Assembly (NCBI RefSeq): GCF_002904345.1
Contig: NZ_PEIH01000005.1
Location: forward strand, 674,449-738,448
From: Bacteroidetes bacterium endosymbiont of Geopemphigus sp.
Lineage (GTDB): Bacteria > Bacteroidota > Bacteroidia > Flavobacteriales > Blattabacteriaceae
Length of the DNA stretch: 64,000 nucleotides
Direction of reading: 5' to 3'
The notes beneath the pieces are model-generated. The model made no database searches. It was given only the letters and a program-made list of their open reading frames with translations, and was not told the DNA's origin. The stretch's first letter is position 1; each line of letters starts with the position of its first letter. Below are positions 44,701 to 53,687 of this stretch, one piece after another. The position numbers were made by a program, and so were the translations under genes.

Positions 44701-44913
44701 CCAGAGACGATATTTTCCAATATTTCCGATAAAGCATACTATGAGAAGTATCATAAGAGTTTCAAACCAACTGGCTTCATAGATCAAAGCTTTGGCGGTA
44801 GCTGTAGTATAAATCTGCTCGAAAAAGGTACCCACTGCCATTGAAATTGCAAAAACAAGAAGAAGAACAGCCATTATACGGGTAGAAAACAGTAGATTAA
44901 AAGCTTGGCGCAT
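41782..44913 (-). CDS. ccsA: Fused cytochrome c maturation protein (ResB/CcsB-like plus CcsA)
   Basis: A 1043-residue inner-membrane protein of the system II pathway, which exports haem and ligates it to apocytochromes c. The N-terminal third is ResB-like (membrane helices up to about 100, then GAISRYIG and a large periplasmic domain). A second membrane cluster lies near 420-470. The C-terminal third is CcsA with the haem-binding tryptophan-rich motif WGRYWSWDPKETW (from residue 939) and flanking histidines such as HVAIIT. This fused form is usual in the phylum. It is needed for the c-type cytochromes ActA and ActE encoded here. Confidence 0.93.
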   Translation of the reverse strand: MRQAFNLLFSTRIMAVLLLVFAISMAVGTFFEQIYTTATAKALIYEASWFETLMILLIVCFIGNIGKYRLWKKEKWPLLIFHLAFVWIFIGGAISRYIGFEGMMSIREGATSEQIISDKTFIKLQVSKDNRIRGYEMLYLLVPLHSGFQGKFQFEEDILRLRVIDYVPAAREMFIESSSGKPLLKVVTTANQGRVETYLGKGHSKNFGMLSISFSGYLGPNTLQVYEKNGKLYLLSPFEGSYTIMATGARGHIQKGVPSELHLRALYQVGSVQWVIPDPVRYGILKYTSAPKSQQENFPDAITAEISSGDLSKTLTFFGKKGQLDMNGQILLGDKQISIGYGSILMHTPFAIRLNRFELERYPGSSSPSSFASELTLIDGDREQNMRIFMNNVIDYKGYRFFQSGYDPDAKGTHLSVNHDYWGTLISYMGYALLALGMFLSLFWRGTRFWKLRRTLLKTSGEKILFLILLLPFFTSIQAQHRPSSVKMIELEKLIGSYPEVPKAHLDKFSRWLVQDQGGRIKPVHTMALELLRKIYKRDQIRGWSAVQWMLAIHQDPTLWTQAPFIKVGNKGGNKLLKITKADKHDCTSLINLYYFEPRTGQVDFILQRDYKQAFSKSPAQRNEYDKALIDLNERIGIISGILQGQYLRVFPIPKDPDHTWTGWMRADMKIDTIALEMLNEYFVALTEAQKSGLWQEADHLLKKISDYQQRYGREILPSSSRVEAEVFYNNANIFYRSMLAYALLGALLLLLAFARLFFFSSMMRLSARVLIVLICLTFLIHAFGLGLRWYISGHAPWSNGYESAVFISWCMILSSWIFYRKGNLFIPSIAALSATALLGVAHGNLMSPEVTHLVPVLKSYWLMVHVAIITSSYGFFAVGGFLGLTVLILYVLQPFTKRSISENIIKELTLINEMTLMVGLFLLTIGTFLGGVWANESWGRYWSWDPKETWAFISVMVYTFVLHMRLVPGLRGIFAFNFASILSLASIVMTYFGVNYYLSGLHSYAKGDPIPIPFWIYYVIFSIFLIAVMAQYQIRKSLRSYK

Positions 44914-45053
44914 GGAGTTAACTTTATCAGAGTAAAGGTAGAAAAATTAACTACGCTAAAGGAAGATTGATAAGGGTTTAGACCCTATAAACCTTATTTG
45001 ATTTGTATATCACAGAATACAGATATAAACTTATATTTAAAAAAATTATCTCT

Positions 45054-46025
45054 ATGAAGTCACTGTCAAAATATCAACTGCTCATCGAAGAATATATTAA
45101 AAAAAATTTCTTTGATAAAATGTCTGAAAATATCTATGAACCTATTAATTACGTTTTATCAATGACTGCAAAACGTGTTCGTCCCTCGCTTTGCTTGTTG
45201 GCTACGGAGATATTCGAAGGAGATATATATAAAGCTTTAAAACCCGCTGTGGCTCTTGAATTTTTCCACAATTTCACGCTCATTCACGATGATATTATGG
45301 ATAAAGCTCCGCTGCGTAGAGGAAACCTCAGCGTGCATAAAAAATGGAACGAAACTACAGCCATTCTCTCTGGTGATCTTTTGCTGATCAAAGCTTATCA
45401 GCTACTAGAAGGACTTGAACCAGAACTATTTTACAAAATAGTCCGAGAGCTTTCGAATACGGGCGTAAAAGTTTGTGAAGGGCAGCAAATGGATATGAGT
45501 CTAGAAGAAAATTCTGAAGCTATATTTCAGCAATATATTGAAATGATCCAGCATAAAACGGCAGCACTTATCGGATCAGCACTAAAAACAGGTGCCCTTT
45601 TGGCTGAAGCTTGTGAAGAAGATGCAAACCATTTATATGAAACAGGGAAAAACATCGGTATAGCCTTTCAAATACAAGATGATCTGCTGGATGTATTTGG
45701 ACAGACCGAACGTATAGGTAAAAAACATGCAGGCGATATTTATGGAAATAAAAAAACCATTCTTTATTTTAAAACCCTTGCGAAGGCCAAAGAAAGAGAA
45801 AGAGAAGAATTGTTCTACTGGTATAGTATCAGAACTGACAATATAGATAAGATATATGCCGTAGAGCAAATCTTTAAAAAATTGCACATTGGAGAAGAGG
45901 TAAAAAAAGAACTAATTCGATATCGACAAAAAAGTCTGGATTGTCTTTCAAAAGTTACGGGAAATAAAGAAAAAAAACAGGCACTTATCGAGTTTCTTGA
46001 TGAATCGCTTATACGTCTTTACTGA
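45054..46025 (+). CDS. Short-chain polyprenyl (farnesyl/geranylgeranyl-type) diphosphate synthase
   Basis: A 323-residue trans-prenyltransferase. First aspartate-rich motif HDDIMDKAPLRRG (DDIMD 79-83), second QIQDDLLDVFG. The fifth residue before the first motif is bulky (F74), which in this family restricts chain length and suggests FPP or GGPP as product, supplying the long-chain enzyme at 30382 and undecaprenyl synthesis. I chose ATG 45054 because the frame upstream to 45003 adds 17 residues without family similarity. Confidence 0.85.
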   Translation: MKSLSKYQLLIEEYIKKNFFDKMSENIYEPINYVLSMTAKRVRPSLCLLATEIFEGDIYKALKPAVALEFFHNFTLIHDDIMDKAPLRRGNLSVHKKWNETTAILSGDLLLIKAYQLLEGLEPELFYKIVRELSNTGVKVCEGQQMDMSLEENSEAIFQQYIEMIQHKTAALIGSALKTGALLAEACEEDANHLYETGKNIGIAFQIQDDLLDVFGQTERIGKKHAGDIYGNKKTILYFKTLAKAKEREREELFYWYSIRTDNIDKIYAVEQIFKKLHIGEEVKKELIRYRQKSLDCLSKVTGNKEKKQALIEFLDESLIRLY

Positions 46026-46042
46026 CAGCATAGCTCTTAAGT

Positions 46043-46816
46043 TCAATACAAACATTCTATTGATAAGCCATCATAAGCGGGCAAAACACCAGAAGGTAAA
46101 TCTTTGATCAAATCTTTATGAAATCCGATTTCATAACTCATATGGGTAAGATAGGTCTTTTCAGGAGAAAGTTTTTTAATGATATTTAAGGCCTGAGGTA
46201 ATGAAAAATGAGAAGGATGCTCTGGCTTAATTCTTAAAGTATTCAACACCAAAAACTCAATATTTTTTAAGGACTCTATAGTGGTCTCTGGAAGAAAGCT
46301 AGCATCGGTAATATAAGCAAACCGGCCTATACGGTACCCCAAGATAAATAAATCATTGTGCTGTACCTCTAATGACAGAATCCTGAACCCTTCTACATCA
46401 AAAATTTCCTGACTCTTTATAGAAAGAAGCGAAAGTTCAGGTTTTCCTGCAAATTTTTTCTCTGAAAAAATATAAGAAAAACGATACTTAACCTCCTCAA
46501 GAACCCGTTCCAGGGCATATACAGGAATAGGTTTCTTAGCTTTAAAATAAATTGGGCGCAAATCATCAAGACCTGCTAGATGATCATTATGTTCGTGAGT
46601 AAGCAAGAGAGCATCTATACAATCTTTACGATTTTTCAGCATCTGCATACGAAAATCGGGACCGCAGTCTATAAGCAGATTTTTATTGCCTTTTTCTATA
46701 AGAATGGAGCTTCGCGTGCGTCTATCTCTGGGATCTTGTGAAAGACATACAGGGTGGGTACATCCAATAACAGGGACGCCTTGTGAGGTGCCCGTGCCCA
46801 GGAAAGTGATTCTCAT
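46043..46816 (-). CDS. Metallo-beta-lactamase-fold hydrolase (PhnP-like)
   Basis: A 257-residue soluble hydrolase with the binuclear metal motif THEHNDHLAG (H74, H76, D78, H79), an N-terminal FLGTGTSQGVPVIGCTHPVC, a LIDCGPDFR segment, ITDASF and a C-terminal THMSYEIGFH. The N-terminal GTGTSxGxPxxGC pattern is that of the PhnP-like subfamily, whose members cleave cyclic phosphodiesters; the substrate here is unknown. No phosphonate genes are nearby. It is 11 bases downstream of recA on the same strand and probably cotranscribed. Confidence 0.85.
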   Translation of the reverse strand: MRITFLGTGTSQGVPVIGCTHPVCLSQDPRDRRTRSSILIEKGNKNLLIDCGPDFRMQMLKNRKDCIDALLLTHEHNDHLAGLDDLRPIYFKAKKPIPVYALERVLEEVKYRFSYIFSEKKFAGKPELSLLSIKSQEIFDVEGFRILSLEVQHNDLFILGYRIGRFAYITDASFLPETTIESLKNIEFLVLNTLRIKPEHPSHFSLPQALNIIKKLSPEKTYLTHMSYEIGFHKDLIKDLPSGVLPAYDGLSIECLY

Positions 46817-46827
46817 ATATAAATTTT

Positions 46828-47829
46828 CTATACCTTAATCGTTAAGTTTTCCTGAATGACTTGTTCTATTTCTTCACGCAACTCATCTTTATCCTTAAGT
46901 AGTTCTTTGACCGTATCACGCCCCTGACCCAAACGCACCTCTCCATAACTAAACCAGGAACCGCTCTTTTTGATAATACCCATTTCAACACCCAAGTCAA
47001 GCACCTCTCCGGTACGTGAGATACCCTCACCATACATGATATCAAACTCAGCAGTTCTAAAAGGTGGAGCCACCTTATTTTTTACTACTCTTACGCGGGT
47101 ACGATTTCCTATGGTTTCTTCACCATTTTTAATCTGTACCCCTCGACGGACATCCAGACGGATTGATGAGTAAAATTTCAGAGCGTTTCCTCCGGTAGTG
47201 GTTTCCGGATTTCCAAACATAACGCCAATTTTTTCTCTTAATTGATTGATAAAAAAAGCTGTACATTTTGTTTTACTGATGCTACCCGTTAATTTTCTAA
47301 GTGCCTGAGACATTAAACGCGCTTGCAGGCCCACTTTAGAATCACCCATTTCTCCTTCAATTTCGCTACGTGGGGTAAGAGCAGCTACTGAATCGATAAC
47401 AATGATATCAATAGCGCCTGAACGAATAAGATTATCTGCTATTTCAAGGGCTTGTTCACCATGGTCAGGTTGAGAGATGATGAGATCATCAACATTCACG
47501 CCTAATTTCTGCGCGTACACACGATCAAAGGCATGCTCGGCATCTATAAAAGCAGCCAGTCCACCATTTTTCTGAGCTTGCGCGATGGCATGCAGTGCAA
47601 GGGTGGTTTTTCCCGAAGATTCCGGACCATAAATTTCTACAACACGACCCCGGGGATAACCTGCCACGCCCAGCGCTCTGTCGAGATTTAAAGAACCGGA
47701 TGGAATAACTTCCACTTCTTCTATAGCGGAATCTCCCATACGCATGACAGTTCCTTTGCCATAGGTTTTATCCATTTTATCGAGAACAAGCTGAAGCGCT
47801 TTTTTCTTCTGCTCTAAATCTTCACCCAT
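46828..47829 (-). CDS. recA: Recombinase RecA
   Basis: A 333-residue strand-exchange ATPase. Walker A is GPESSGKTT (68-76), Walker B is [12 protein letters not shown], and the L2 loop is present around [13 protein letters not shown]. Length and order of motifs are normal. It is intact in a window where rarA and uvrA are broken, so homologous recombination is presumably retained. The bcp gene lies 17 bases upstream on the same strand. Confidence 0.97.
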   Translation of the reverse strand: MGEDLEQKKKALQLVLDKMDKTYGKGTVMRMGDSAIEEVEVIPSGSLNLDRALGVAGYPRGRVVEIYGPESSGKTTLALHAIAQAQKNGGLAAFIDAEHAFDRVYAQKLGVNVDDLIISQPDHGEQALEIADNLIRSGAIDIIVIDSVAALTPRSEIEGEMGDSKVGLQARLMSQALRKLTGSISKTKCTAFFINQLREKIGVMFGNPETTTGGNALKFYSSIRLDVRRGVQIKNGEETIGNRTRVRVVKNKVAPPFRTAEFDIMYGEGISRTGEVLDLGVEMGIIKKSGSWFSYGEVRLGQGRDTVKELLKDKDELREEIEQVIQENLTIKV

Positions 47830-47845
47830 ATTTTTTTGTGTATTA

Positions 47846-48298
47846 TTATTGTTGTTTCATAATTTGTAAAGCATGATCTTTGGTCTTTACATTATCGATA
47901 ATACGCGAGATATATCCCTTCTCATCGATGATAAAAGTTTTTCTAAGAATGCCCTCGTAAGATTTACCTAAAAATTTCTTGGACCCCCAGGCTTCAAAAG
48001 CCCTAATGACCTCTTTACCTTCATCAGCGAGCAAGAGAAAAGGCAAGCGATAATTTTCACGAAATTTTTTCTGTCGCTCAGGCGAATCTGCGCTTACTCC
48101 GAGTAATTCGTAGTTTTGATCCTGTAAGCTTTGGTAATAATCTCTCAAACTGCAGGCTTCCGCGGTACAGCCAGGTGTGCTGGCTCTTGGATAAAAAAAT
48201 ATTATCAATTTTTTTCCTCTGTAATCCGTTACATTTATCTTTTTACCGTCTTGATCTACCCCATCGAAATGAGGAATTTTATCGCCTGCTTTTAACAT
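47846..48298 (-). CDS. bcp: Thioredoxin-dependent peroxiredoxin (Bcp/PrxQ)
   Basis: A 150-residue thiol peroxidase that reduces hydroperoxides. Peroxidatic C44 and resolving C49 are in [13 protein letters not shown], typical of PrxQ. The following [13 protein letters not shown] and [10 protein letters not shown] are conserved. It is the first gene of a likely bcp-recA-PhnP-like run on the minus strand. Confidence 0.95.
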   Translation of the reverse strand: MLKAGDKIPHFDGVDQDGKKINVTDYRGKKLIIFFYPRASTPGCTAEACSLRDYYQSLQDQNYELLGVSADSPERQKKFRENYRLPFLLLADEGKEVIRAFEAWGSKKFLGKSYEGILRKTFIIDEKGYISRIIDNVKTKDHALQIMKQQ

Positions 48299-48596
48299 GT
48301 ATGTATCTTTATTTTAATGCATAAAAATACAGATTTTCAGGCTATTTTTAAACTGTTTTAAACCCTAAAATCTCCCTCTAAGCAAGCTTATTTAATCGAC
48401 GATATTTTAAAGATTTCAAATTAAGTGTGCCCTTTTATAAGCTATATCTAAAACAATTAAAAACCAACAAAATAATAGTTTTGTAAACTTCTACCCTGAT
48501 CAATATAAAGATATCTTTAAAAAATTCCGGAGCATGGAAAACAGCAAAAAACACTATTATAATGTTTATATAACTCTCGAGATATTTTAAATCCAG
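48299..48596. other. AT-rich divergent intergenic region
   Basis: About 300 bases between bcp (minus) and nth (plus). Besides presumed promoters (a TATTTTTA on the minus strand near 48325 resembles the -7 box), I see no gene, RNA or repeat. Confidence 0.3.
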
Positions 48597-49307
48597 ATGA
48601 AAGATAGAATTAACCTAATTATCAACATTTTAGAATCACTTTATCCAAATCCTTCGATTCCATTGCAGCATAAAGATCCCTTTACTCTGCTTATTTCAGT
48701 ACTCCTCTCAGCGCAAAGCACAGATAAAAAAGTAAATGAGATCAGTTCTGATCTTTTCACCAAGGCCGATACGCCTGAAAAAATGGCCGCGCTAGAGGTT
48801 AAAAAAATCAGCGAGTTAATCAAAAAAATAGGATTATATAATAGTAAAGCAAAAAATATCCAAGCGCTTTCCAAAATATTGATAGAAAAACACCATGGAC
48901 AAGTGCCGGACAGTTTTGAAGAGCTGGAAAAACTACCCGGTGTAGGACATAAGACCGCATCAGTGGTGATGTCCCAAGCCTTTAGTAAGACAGCCTTTCC
49001 TGTAGACACACATATACACCGACTTATGTATCGCTGGGGTCTGAGCAGTGGAAAGAGCGTTGAACAGACAGAAAAGGACGCTAAAAATTTATTTCCCAGA
49101 GAATTATGGAATAAACTTCATCTGCAAATCATTTACTATGGAAGGGAATATTCGCCTGCACGCGGATGGTACCTAGAGAAAGATCTTATTGCGCAATCAC
49201 TTCTAAAAGAAGATTCTCAAAAAGGCAAATCATCAAATTCGTTTTCCGAAGAGGCAACGGCACTATCTGATACAGGAGGTACAGAAGGCGCGCTTACTGA
49301 AGAATGA
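48597..49307 (+). CDS. nth: Endonuclease III without iron-sulfur ligands
   Basis: A DNA glycosylase/AP-lyase removing oxidised pyrimidines. The helix-hairpin-helix ELEKLPGVGHKTASVV carries catalytic K119, and D137 lies in FPVDTHIHR. The C-terminal loop, which in most bacteria holds four cysteines for a 4Fe-4S cluster, reads REYSPARGWYLEKDLIAQ with no cysteines; I think this form occurs in other Flavobacteriia. The product is 236 residues, longer than usual. Its last 30 codons (from 49217) run antisense over the 3' end of the DUF3127 gene, suggesting a lost native stop. Confidence 0.9.
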   Translation: MKDRINLIINILESLYPNPSIPLQHKDPFTLLISVLLSAQSTDKKVNEISSDLFTKADTPEKMAALEVKKISELIKKIGLYNSKAKNIQALSKILIEKHHGQVPDSFEELEKLPGVGHKTASVVMSQAFSKTAFPVDTHIHRLMYRWGLSSGKSVEQTEKDAKNLFPRELWNKLHLQIIYYGREYSPARGWYLEKDLIAQSLLKEDSQKGKSSNSFSEEATALSDTGGTEGALTEE

Positions 49308-49591
49308 AGTGTTTGATTATGAACTTTTTCTATGCGCCAACCCTGTATGGAATTAAAATATTTTGTCACCCCTTCAGGATTGACCCACTCTCTGCCACGC
49401 AAATTGATTGAGATTTTCACCTGATCATCGGGCATCAATGCATCGAGCAGTTCGGTCTTGTCCTGAACAAATTCTACGAGTATATGTTGAGGATACTGCT
49501 CTTCGGTAATAAGCACCAATTCACGCTTTCTAAAGCCGCTAGCAAAAGTTTGAGTGTCTGAAATTTTTTTTACTCTTCCTGATATTTCCAT
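49217..49591 (-). CDS. DUF3127 protein
   Basis: A 124-residue soluble protein of unknown function found across Bacteroidota. It starts EISGRVKKISDTQTFASGFRKRE and has VEFVQDKTELLDAL and REWVNPEGVTKYFNSIQGW, then a low-complexity serine/proline linker and an acidic tip ending EFDDLPF. That tip resembles the protein-docking tail of single-stranded DNA-binding protein, so an OB-fold partner role is possible but unproven. The 3' end overlaps nth convergently by 91 bases. The conserved-looking tail argues that this gene's end is the original one. Confidence 0.85.
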   Translation of the reverse strand: MEISGRVKKISDTQTFASGFRKRELVLITEEQYPQHILVEFVQDKTELLDALMPDDQVKISINLRGREWVNPEGVTKYFNSIQGWRIEKVHNQTLHSSVSAPSVPPVSDSAVASSENEFDDLPF

Positions 49592-49612
49592 AATTAATCG
49601 CTATGTTTTAAA

Positions 49613-50536
49613 TCACACCTTATCTGTAGGCTTTTTCCCGGAGTTTTTCATGGCATCGCCAATCTGACTAGAAGCGCTGAAAGAAGCCACCATGGTATTG
49701 AGCATTTCACTGGCGGCTCCAGGTGAATTGGGCAGCAAAATCAAATTGGTATTAGTACCCTCACCCATTGACTGCAAGGTATCATAATGTTGAGTTACAA
49801 CGATCAGAGCCGACGCTTCTTGCGAATTGATACCTACATTGTTAAGCACTTCTACCGATTCAAGCAGCCCTTTGGCAATTTCTCGTCTTTGATCGGCGAT
49901 ACCTTTTCCTTGCAGTTGTTTGCTCTGAGCCTCGGCCTTGGCTTTGGCGACGATTTTGATGCGCTCGGCTTCCGCTTCATACTCTGCGGCTACTTTTTCA
50001 CGCTCAGCTGTATTAATACGATTCATCGCTTGCTTGACTTGTTCATCGGGATTGATATCAGTTACCAGTGCTTTAATGATCGAATAACCATAATTATGCA
50101 TAGCCTCATCAAGCTCCCTCTTAACGGCCAGGGCAATATCATCTTTTCGTTCAAAAACATCGTCAAGACGCATTTTAGGCACCTCAGCACGAACCACGTC
50201 AAATACATAAGCGGTAATCTGTTCATGAGGATTTTCAAGTTTATAAAAAGCCTCATAAGCTTTATCTTTGATAACCTTAAATTGCACCGACACCTTAAGG
50301 TGAACAAATACATTATCTTTAGTCTTGGTCTCTATAGTCACATCGAGTTGTTGTATTCTCAAAGAAATAAGACCTACTACCTGATCAAATAAAGGAAGTT
50401 TCAATTGCAAGCCCGCCTGACGAATGCCTACGAAACGCCCAAAACGCTCTACAATAGCGGCGCTCTGTTGTTTAACGACAAAAATCATACCTAGGCTTCC
50501 AATCAGAAACAGTGAAAACAATATAATAAAAGTCAT
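49613..50536 (-). CDS. SPFH/Band 7 membrane protein
   Basis: A 307-residue stomatin-family protein: one N-terminal membrane anchor (about 1-20), an SPFH domain (VVKQQSAAIVERFGRF, DQVVGLISLRIQQLDV, NVFVHLKVSVQFKV), then an alanine/glutamate-rich coiled coil (AEREKVAAEYEAEAERIKI) and a polar tail. Such proteins oligomerise at the membrane and act as scaffolds or protease regulators; a specific partner is not evident here. It lies 21 bases upstream of DUF3127 on the same strand. Confidence 0.88.
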   Translation of the reverse strand: MTFIILFSLFLIGSLGMIFVVKQQSAAIVERFGRFVGIRQAGLQLKLPLFDQVVGLISLRIQQLDVTIETKTKDNVFVHLKVSVQFKVIKDKAYEAFYKLENPHEQITAYVFDVVRAEVPKMRLDDVFERKDDIALAVKRELDEAMHNYGYSIIKALVTDINPDEQVKQAMNRINTAEREKVAAEYEAEAERIKIVAKAKAEAQSKQLQGKGIADQRREIAKGLLESVEVLNNVGINSQEASALIVVTQHYDTLQSMGEGTNTNLILLPNSPGAASEMLNTMVASFSASSQIGDAMKNSGKKPTDKV

Positions 50537-50566
50537 AAAATATTTTATTAAAAATGAGAAAAGTTC

Positions 50567-50893
50567 TTATAACATGCCCAGCTCCAAGCGTGCTTCCTCG
50601 CTAAGCATTTCAGAGCTCCAGGGAGGATCGAAGGTTAAAGTCAGATCTACCTCCCGCACTTCATCAATAGCTTGAACTTTTTGCTTTACCTCCTCAGGAA
50701 GAGTTTCAGCCACAGGACAATTGGGAGTGGTTAGTGTCATAATAATCTTTATATCTGCCTCATCACTTATCTGAACATCATAAATTAGCCCTAATTCATA
50801 GACATCTACAGGAATTTCGGGATCATAAATGGATCTCAAGACCGAAATGATTCGCTCTCCAAGAATATGGGTTTTCTCTTCTGTAAGGGACAT
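50567..50893 (-). CDS. sufT: MIP18/DUF59 iron-sulfur cluster assembly protein (SufT-like)
   Basis: A 108-residue protein with the DUF59 signature IYDPEIPVDVYELGLIYDV, the conserved cysteine in LTTPNCPVAE, and a terminal FDPPWSSEMLSEEARLELGM. Such proteins help deliver iron-sulfur clusters to client proteins; clients in this window include ActB and RlmN. No other suf genes are seen here. It sits 30 bases upstream of the SPFH gene on the minus strand. Confidence 0.88.
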   Translation of the reverse strand: MSLTEEKTHILGERIISVLRSIYDPEIPVDVYELGLIYDVQISDEADIKIIMTLTTPNCPVAETLPEEVKQKVQAIDEVREVDLTLTFDPPWSSEMLSEEARLELGML

Positions 50894-50957
50894 AGCTTTT
50901 TAAGCTTACTCGGAAAGTAAATTCCGAAAAGAAATAATATTATATAAAGAAAGAGCA

Positions 50958-52361
50958 TTAAAGAGGCTGGCCAAACTTATCAAATAGGTGAACAGGATAA
51001 CCCATTTTTTTTATCGATGGCATGATCTTTTGCAGATCTCCTACCACAAGCACGCGAAGATGATCAGAGATATATTTTTTCGCCGCCTGAGTAACCTCAG
51101 ATGCAGTTACCGATTGTAAACTTTTGAGATAATTCTGATAAAAATTTTCAGAAAGCGACTCGGTAAATTCTTCCACGATAAAGCGAGCTGCGCTCTGTGG
51201 ATCCTCCAAAGCAAGAACAAAATTTCCTGACATTTCGTTCTTGAAGGATGTAAGCTCTTTTTCTTCTATAGGTTCTTTTATTCTTCTTATTTCCTTTAAA
51301 AACTCCTCAACGGCAAGAGCTACCACTTCAGTGCGCACTTGCGCGCCCGCTCGGAACGATCCGATATCTTTATTGGGTATCAAACTTGAATAGGCGCCGT
51401 AAGTATAGCCTTTATCCTCTCGTAAGTTTAAAAATAGACGGCCTTGCGATCCTCCGCCTAAGATTCTGTTAGCAAGGCTGGCGGAAAAATAATCGGGAGA
51501 AGATTTTTTAAAATTAACGGGAGCACCTACATTTATTACAGCTTGTGTTGAAGAAGGTAAATCCACCATATCGATCTCTATCGCAGAAAGCGGCAAGGGT
51601 AATTGATATTTTTTCGAGGATATTGGGTGGGTTTTCCAGTTAGAAAAATATTCTTCAGCTAATTTATAAGCCTCTTCTTTGGTAATATCTCCTACAAAAG
51701 TCAGATAGGCTTCTTCAGGCCCGAAGAATTTCTCATAAAACACGCGAAAATCTTTCAACTGGATATTCTTAAGGCTCTCATCGCTAGCATATTCTGCATA
51801 AGGATGATTCCCGTAATAAAGTTTATTTCGAACGCGCGCTGAAACAGCCTCAGGGTCTTTTTCGCTCATCTCGAGTTTAGTAAGGCTCCGTTTGATAAGC
51901 TTTTTAAACTCTTGAGTGTTATCAAATCGAGGTTCAAGAACCATTTCGTTCATCAAAGCCAAGGAAGGCACAAAATAACGCTTAAGTGATGAGAGGTAAA
52001 TTCGAGAAAATGAAGAATATAACGAAGTGCCCATCTGATCTATTTCTTCATCAAATTGCTCCTTAGTATGTTTTTTCGTTCCTGACCTGAGCATTTCGCC
52101 GAATATATCTTTTATACCAGCTTTATCCCCCTGAGATAAGGGATCGCGGTCAAAAGCAAGGGAGAGACGTACAACAGGGTATTTATGGTCTTCCACGCAT
52201 AGGACGGTTAGCCCATTTTTCAAACGAAAGACCTGAGGTTTAGAAATTCTGATCACAGAAGGAGGATCCCCTTTGGGCGGATTTTTACGATCGATTTGAG
52301 CAAAACTTCCTATGAAGGAACTAAACATAAGTACAAAAATTATTGAATAATGAAATTTCAT
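50958..52361 (-). CDS. M16-family peptidase-like protein, non-catalytic partner
   Basis: A 467-residue exported protein with an N-terminal signal (MFSSFIGSFAQ). It has the M16 fold, including a C-terminal LREDKGYTYGAYSSL (the R/Y pair used in catalysis), but lacks the HxxEH zinc motif: the corresponding stretch reads FGEMLRSGTKKH. It is 12 bases downstream of an M16 peptidase that has HxxEH. Such pairs form heterodimers in which one chain binds zinc and the other supplies the R/Y residues, so I infer a two-chain periplasmic peptidase. Confidence 0.9.
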   Translation of the reverse strand: MKFHYSIIFVLMFSSFIGSFAQIDRKNPPKGDPPSVIRISKPQVFRLKNGLTVLCVEDHKYPVVRLSLAFDRDPLSQGDKAGIKDIFGEMLRSGTKKHTKEQFDEEIDQMGTSLYSSFSRIYLSSLKRYFVPSLALMNEMVLEPRFDNTQEFKKLIKRSLTKLEMSEKDPEAVSARVRNKLYYGNHPYAEYASDESLKNIQLKDFRVFYEKFFGPEEAYLTFVGDITKEEAYKLAEEYFSNWKTHPISSKKYQLPLPLSAIEIDMVDLPSSTQAVINVGAPVNFKKSSPDYFSASLANRILGGGSQGRLFLNLREDKGYTYGAYSSLIPNKDIGSFRAGAQVRTEVVALAVEEFLKEIRRIKEPIEEKELTSFKNEMSGNFVLALEDPQSAARFIVEEFTESLSENFYQNYLKSLQSVTASEVTQAAKKYISDHLRVLVVGDLQKIMPSIKKMGYPVHLFDKFGQPL

Positions 52362-52373
52362 CGTATAGAAATT

Positions 52374-53687
52374 TTATTGAGACTTCGGAAGATTATACAA
52401 ACGAACCCGCTGGAAATTATTTAAGTATCGATTAGTCACGCGTTTTATATCCTCAACAGAGATCGACTGATATTTATTTATCACCGTATTGATCATATTG
52501 GTATTCTTAAAATACACATGATAATTAGAGAGATTATGCGCCACGTCTTCCATAAAGTTATTTCCATCAATAAAAGATTTTTCTAAAGCATTAATCTGCT
52601 TTTCCAGTTCTTTTTGTCCTATGCCGTCTTTTTTCAATCGATCGATTTCTTCATCGAGCGCATTCACTACCTCATCTAAGGGTACACCGGAGTTAGTGAT
52701 GGCATATATGAGAAAGATACCATAATCTTCCATATCAGATAAAAAAGCGCCTGCCTCGGAAGCCAACTGTCTTTTATTTACTACATTCTTCGCAATCCGT
52801 GAGCTCTCTCCACTCGAGAGAATCCTATCTATAATCTTTAATACGTAAGCGTCTTTATCTGTTTTTTTAGGAGCTCTGTAAGCTAAGATCACCGCAGGTA
52901 CCTGAGCGTTTTTATCTTGATAGATCGAAACAACTTCGGAAGTAAGAGGCGCTTCCAGTACATGAGGCCTTGGAATAACAATCTTACCCTTCGGTATGGT
53001 GCCGAAGTAGGCCTCTATCCATTTTTTGGCTTCCTCTAGATTTATATTTCCGGCAATGGTTAGCGTAGCATTATTGGGCACATAAAAAATTTCGTAAAAT
53101 TTTTTATAATCCTCTTCCTTGGCCGCATTCAGGTCTTCCATAGAACCGATAACAGAAAATCGGTAAGGATGTTTTTTAAAAAGCAAAGCTGGAATTTCTT
53201 CCCAGAAGGCGATATTGTAAGGTTGGTTATCATAACGCATGCGCTTTTCTTCTTTTACTACTTCTCTTTGAGTGTCTATTCCTTTTTGATCCACACGAGC
53301 ATGGAGCATACGTTCGGATTCGAGCCAGAGCGCCAGCTTCAATTGGTTGGAAGGAAGTGTTTCGTAATAATAGGTATGATCTTGTTGAGTATAGGCATTT
53401 CCGGTGCCTCCATTTGATTGAATGTGTTTAAAAAACTCGCCGCGACCAATATTCTCGGAGCCTTCGAACATCAAATGTTCAAAAAAATGAGCGAATCCCG
53501 TACGTTTTGGCGATTCATTTTTAGAGCCCACGTGATAAAGTACAGAAACAGTTACTATAGGATTTGTACGGTTCTGATGCAGAATTACATGTAATCCATT
53601 ATCTAAAGTATATTCCGTAAAACTAATCTGTACGTTTGAGGTAGAAAGTGCCAGCATTGCAAATAGAAATGTAGAAAGAATTTTCAT
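52374..53687 (-). CDS. M16-family zinc peptidase, catalytic subunit
   Basis: A 437-residue exported metallopeptidase. The inverted zinc motif is HFFEH (67-71) in GFAHFFEHLMFEGS, with the distal glutamate in REVVKEEKRMRYD. A signal peptide is present (FLFAMLALSTSNVQ). It precedes its non-catalytic partner by 12 bases. The C-terminal half is M16-like but lacks an obvious R/Y pair, consistent with shared catalysis. Likely role: degradation of peptides in the periplasm. Confidence 0.92.
   Translation of the reverse strand: MKILSTFLFAMLALSTSNVQISFTEYTLDNGLHVILHQNRTNPIVTVSVLYHVGSKNESPKRTGFAHFFEHLMFEGSENIGRGEFFKHIQSNGGTGNAYTQQDHTYYYETLPSNQLKLALWLESERMLHARVDQKGIDTQREVVKEEKRMRYDNQPYNIAFWEEIPALLFKKHPYRFSVIGSMEDLNAAKEEDYKKFYEIFYVPNNATLTIAGNINLEEAKKWIEAYFGTIPKGKIVIPRPHVLEAPLTSEVVSIYQDKNAQVPAVILAYRAPKKTDKDAYVLKIIDRILSSGESSRIAKNVVNKRQLASEAGAFLSDMEDYGIFLIYAITNSGVPLDEVVNALDEEIDRLKKDGIGQKELEKQINALEKSFIDGNNFMEDVAHNLSNYHVYFKNTNMINTVINKYQSISVEDIKRVTNRYLNNFQRVRLYNLPKSQ

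Noticed and set aside
49787-50392. Open frame of 201 codons antisense to the SPFH gene
   Set aside because: The SPFH protein on the minus strand is clearly conserved; the antisense product shows no domain and results from codon bias of the real gene.
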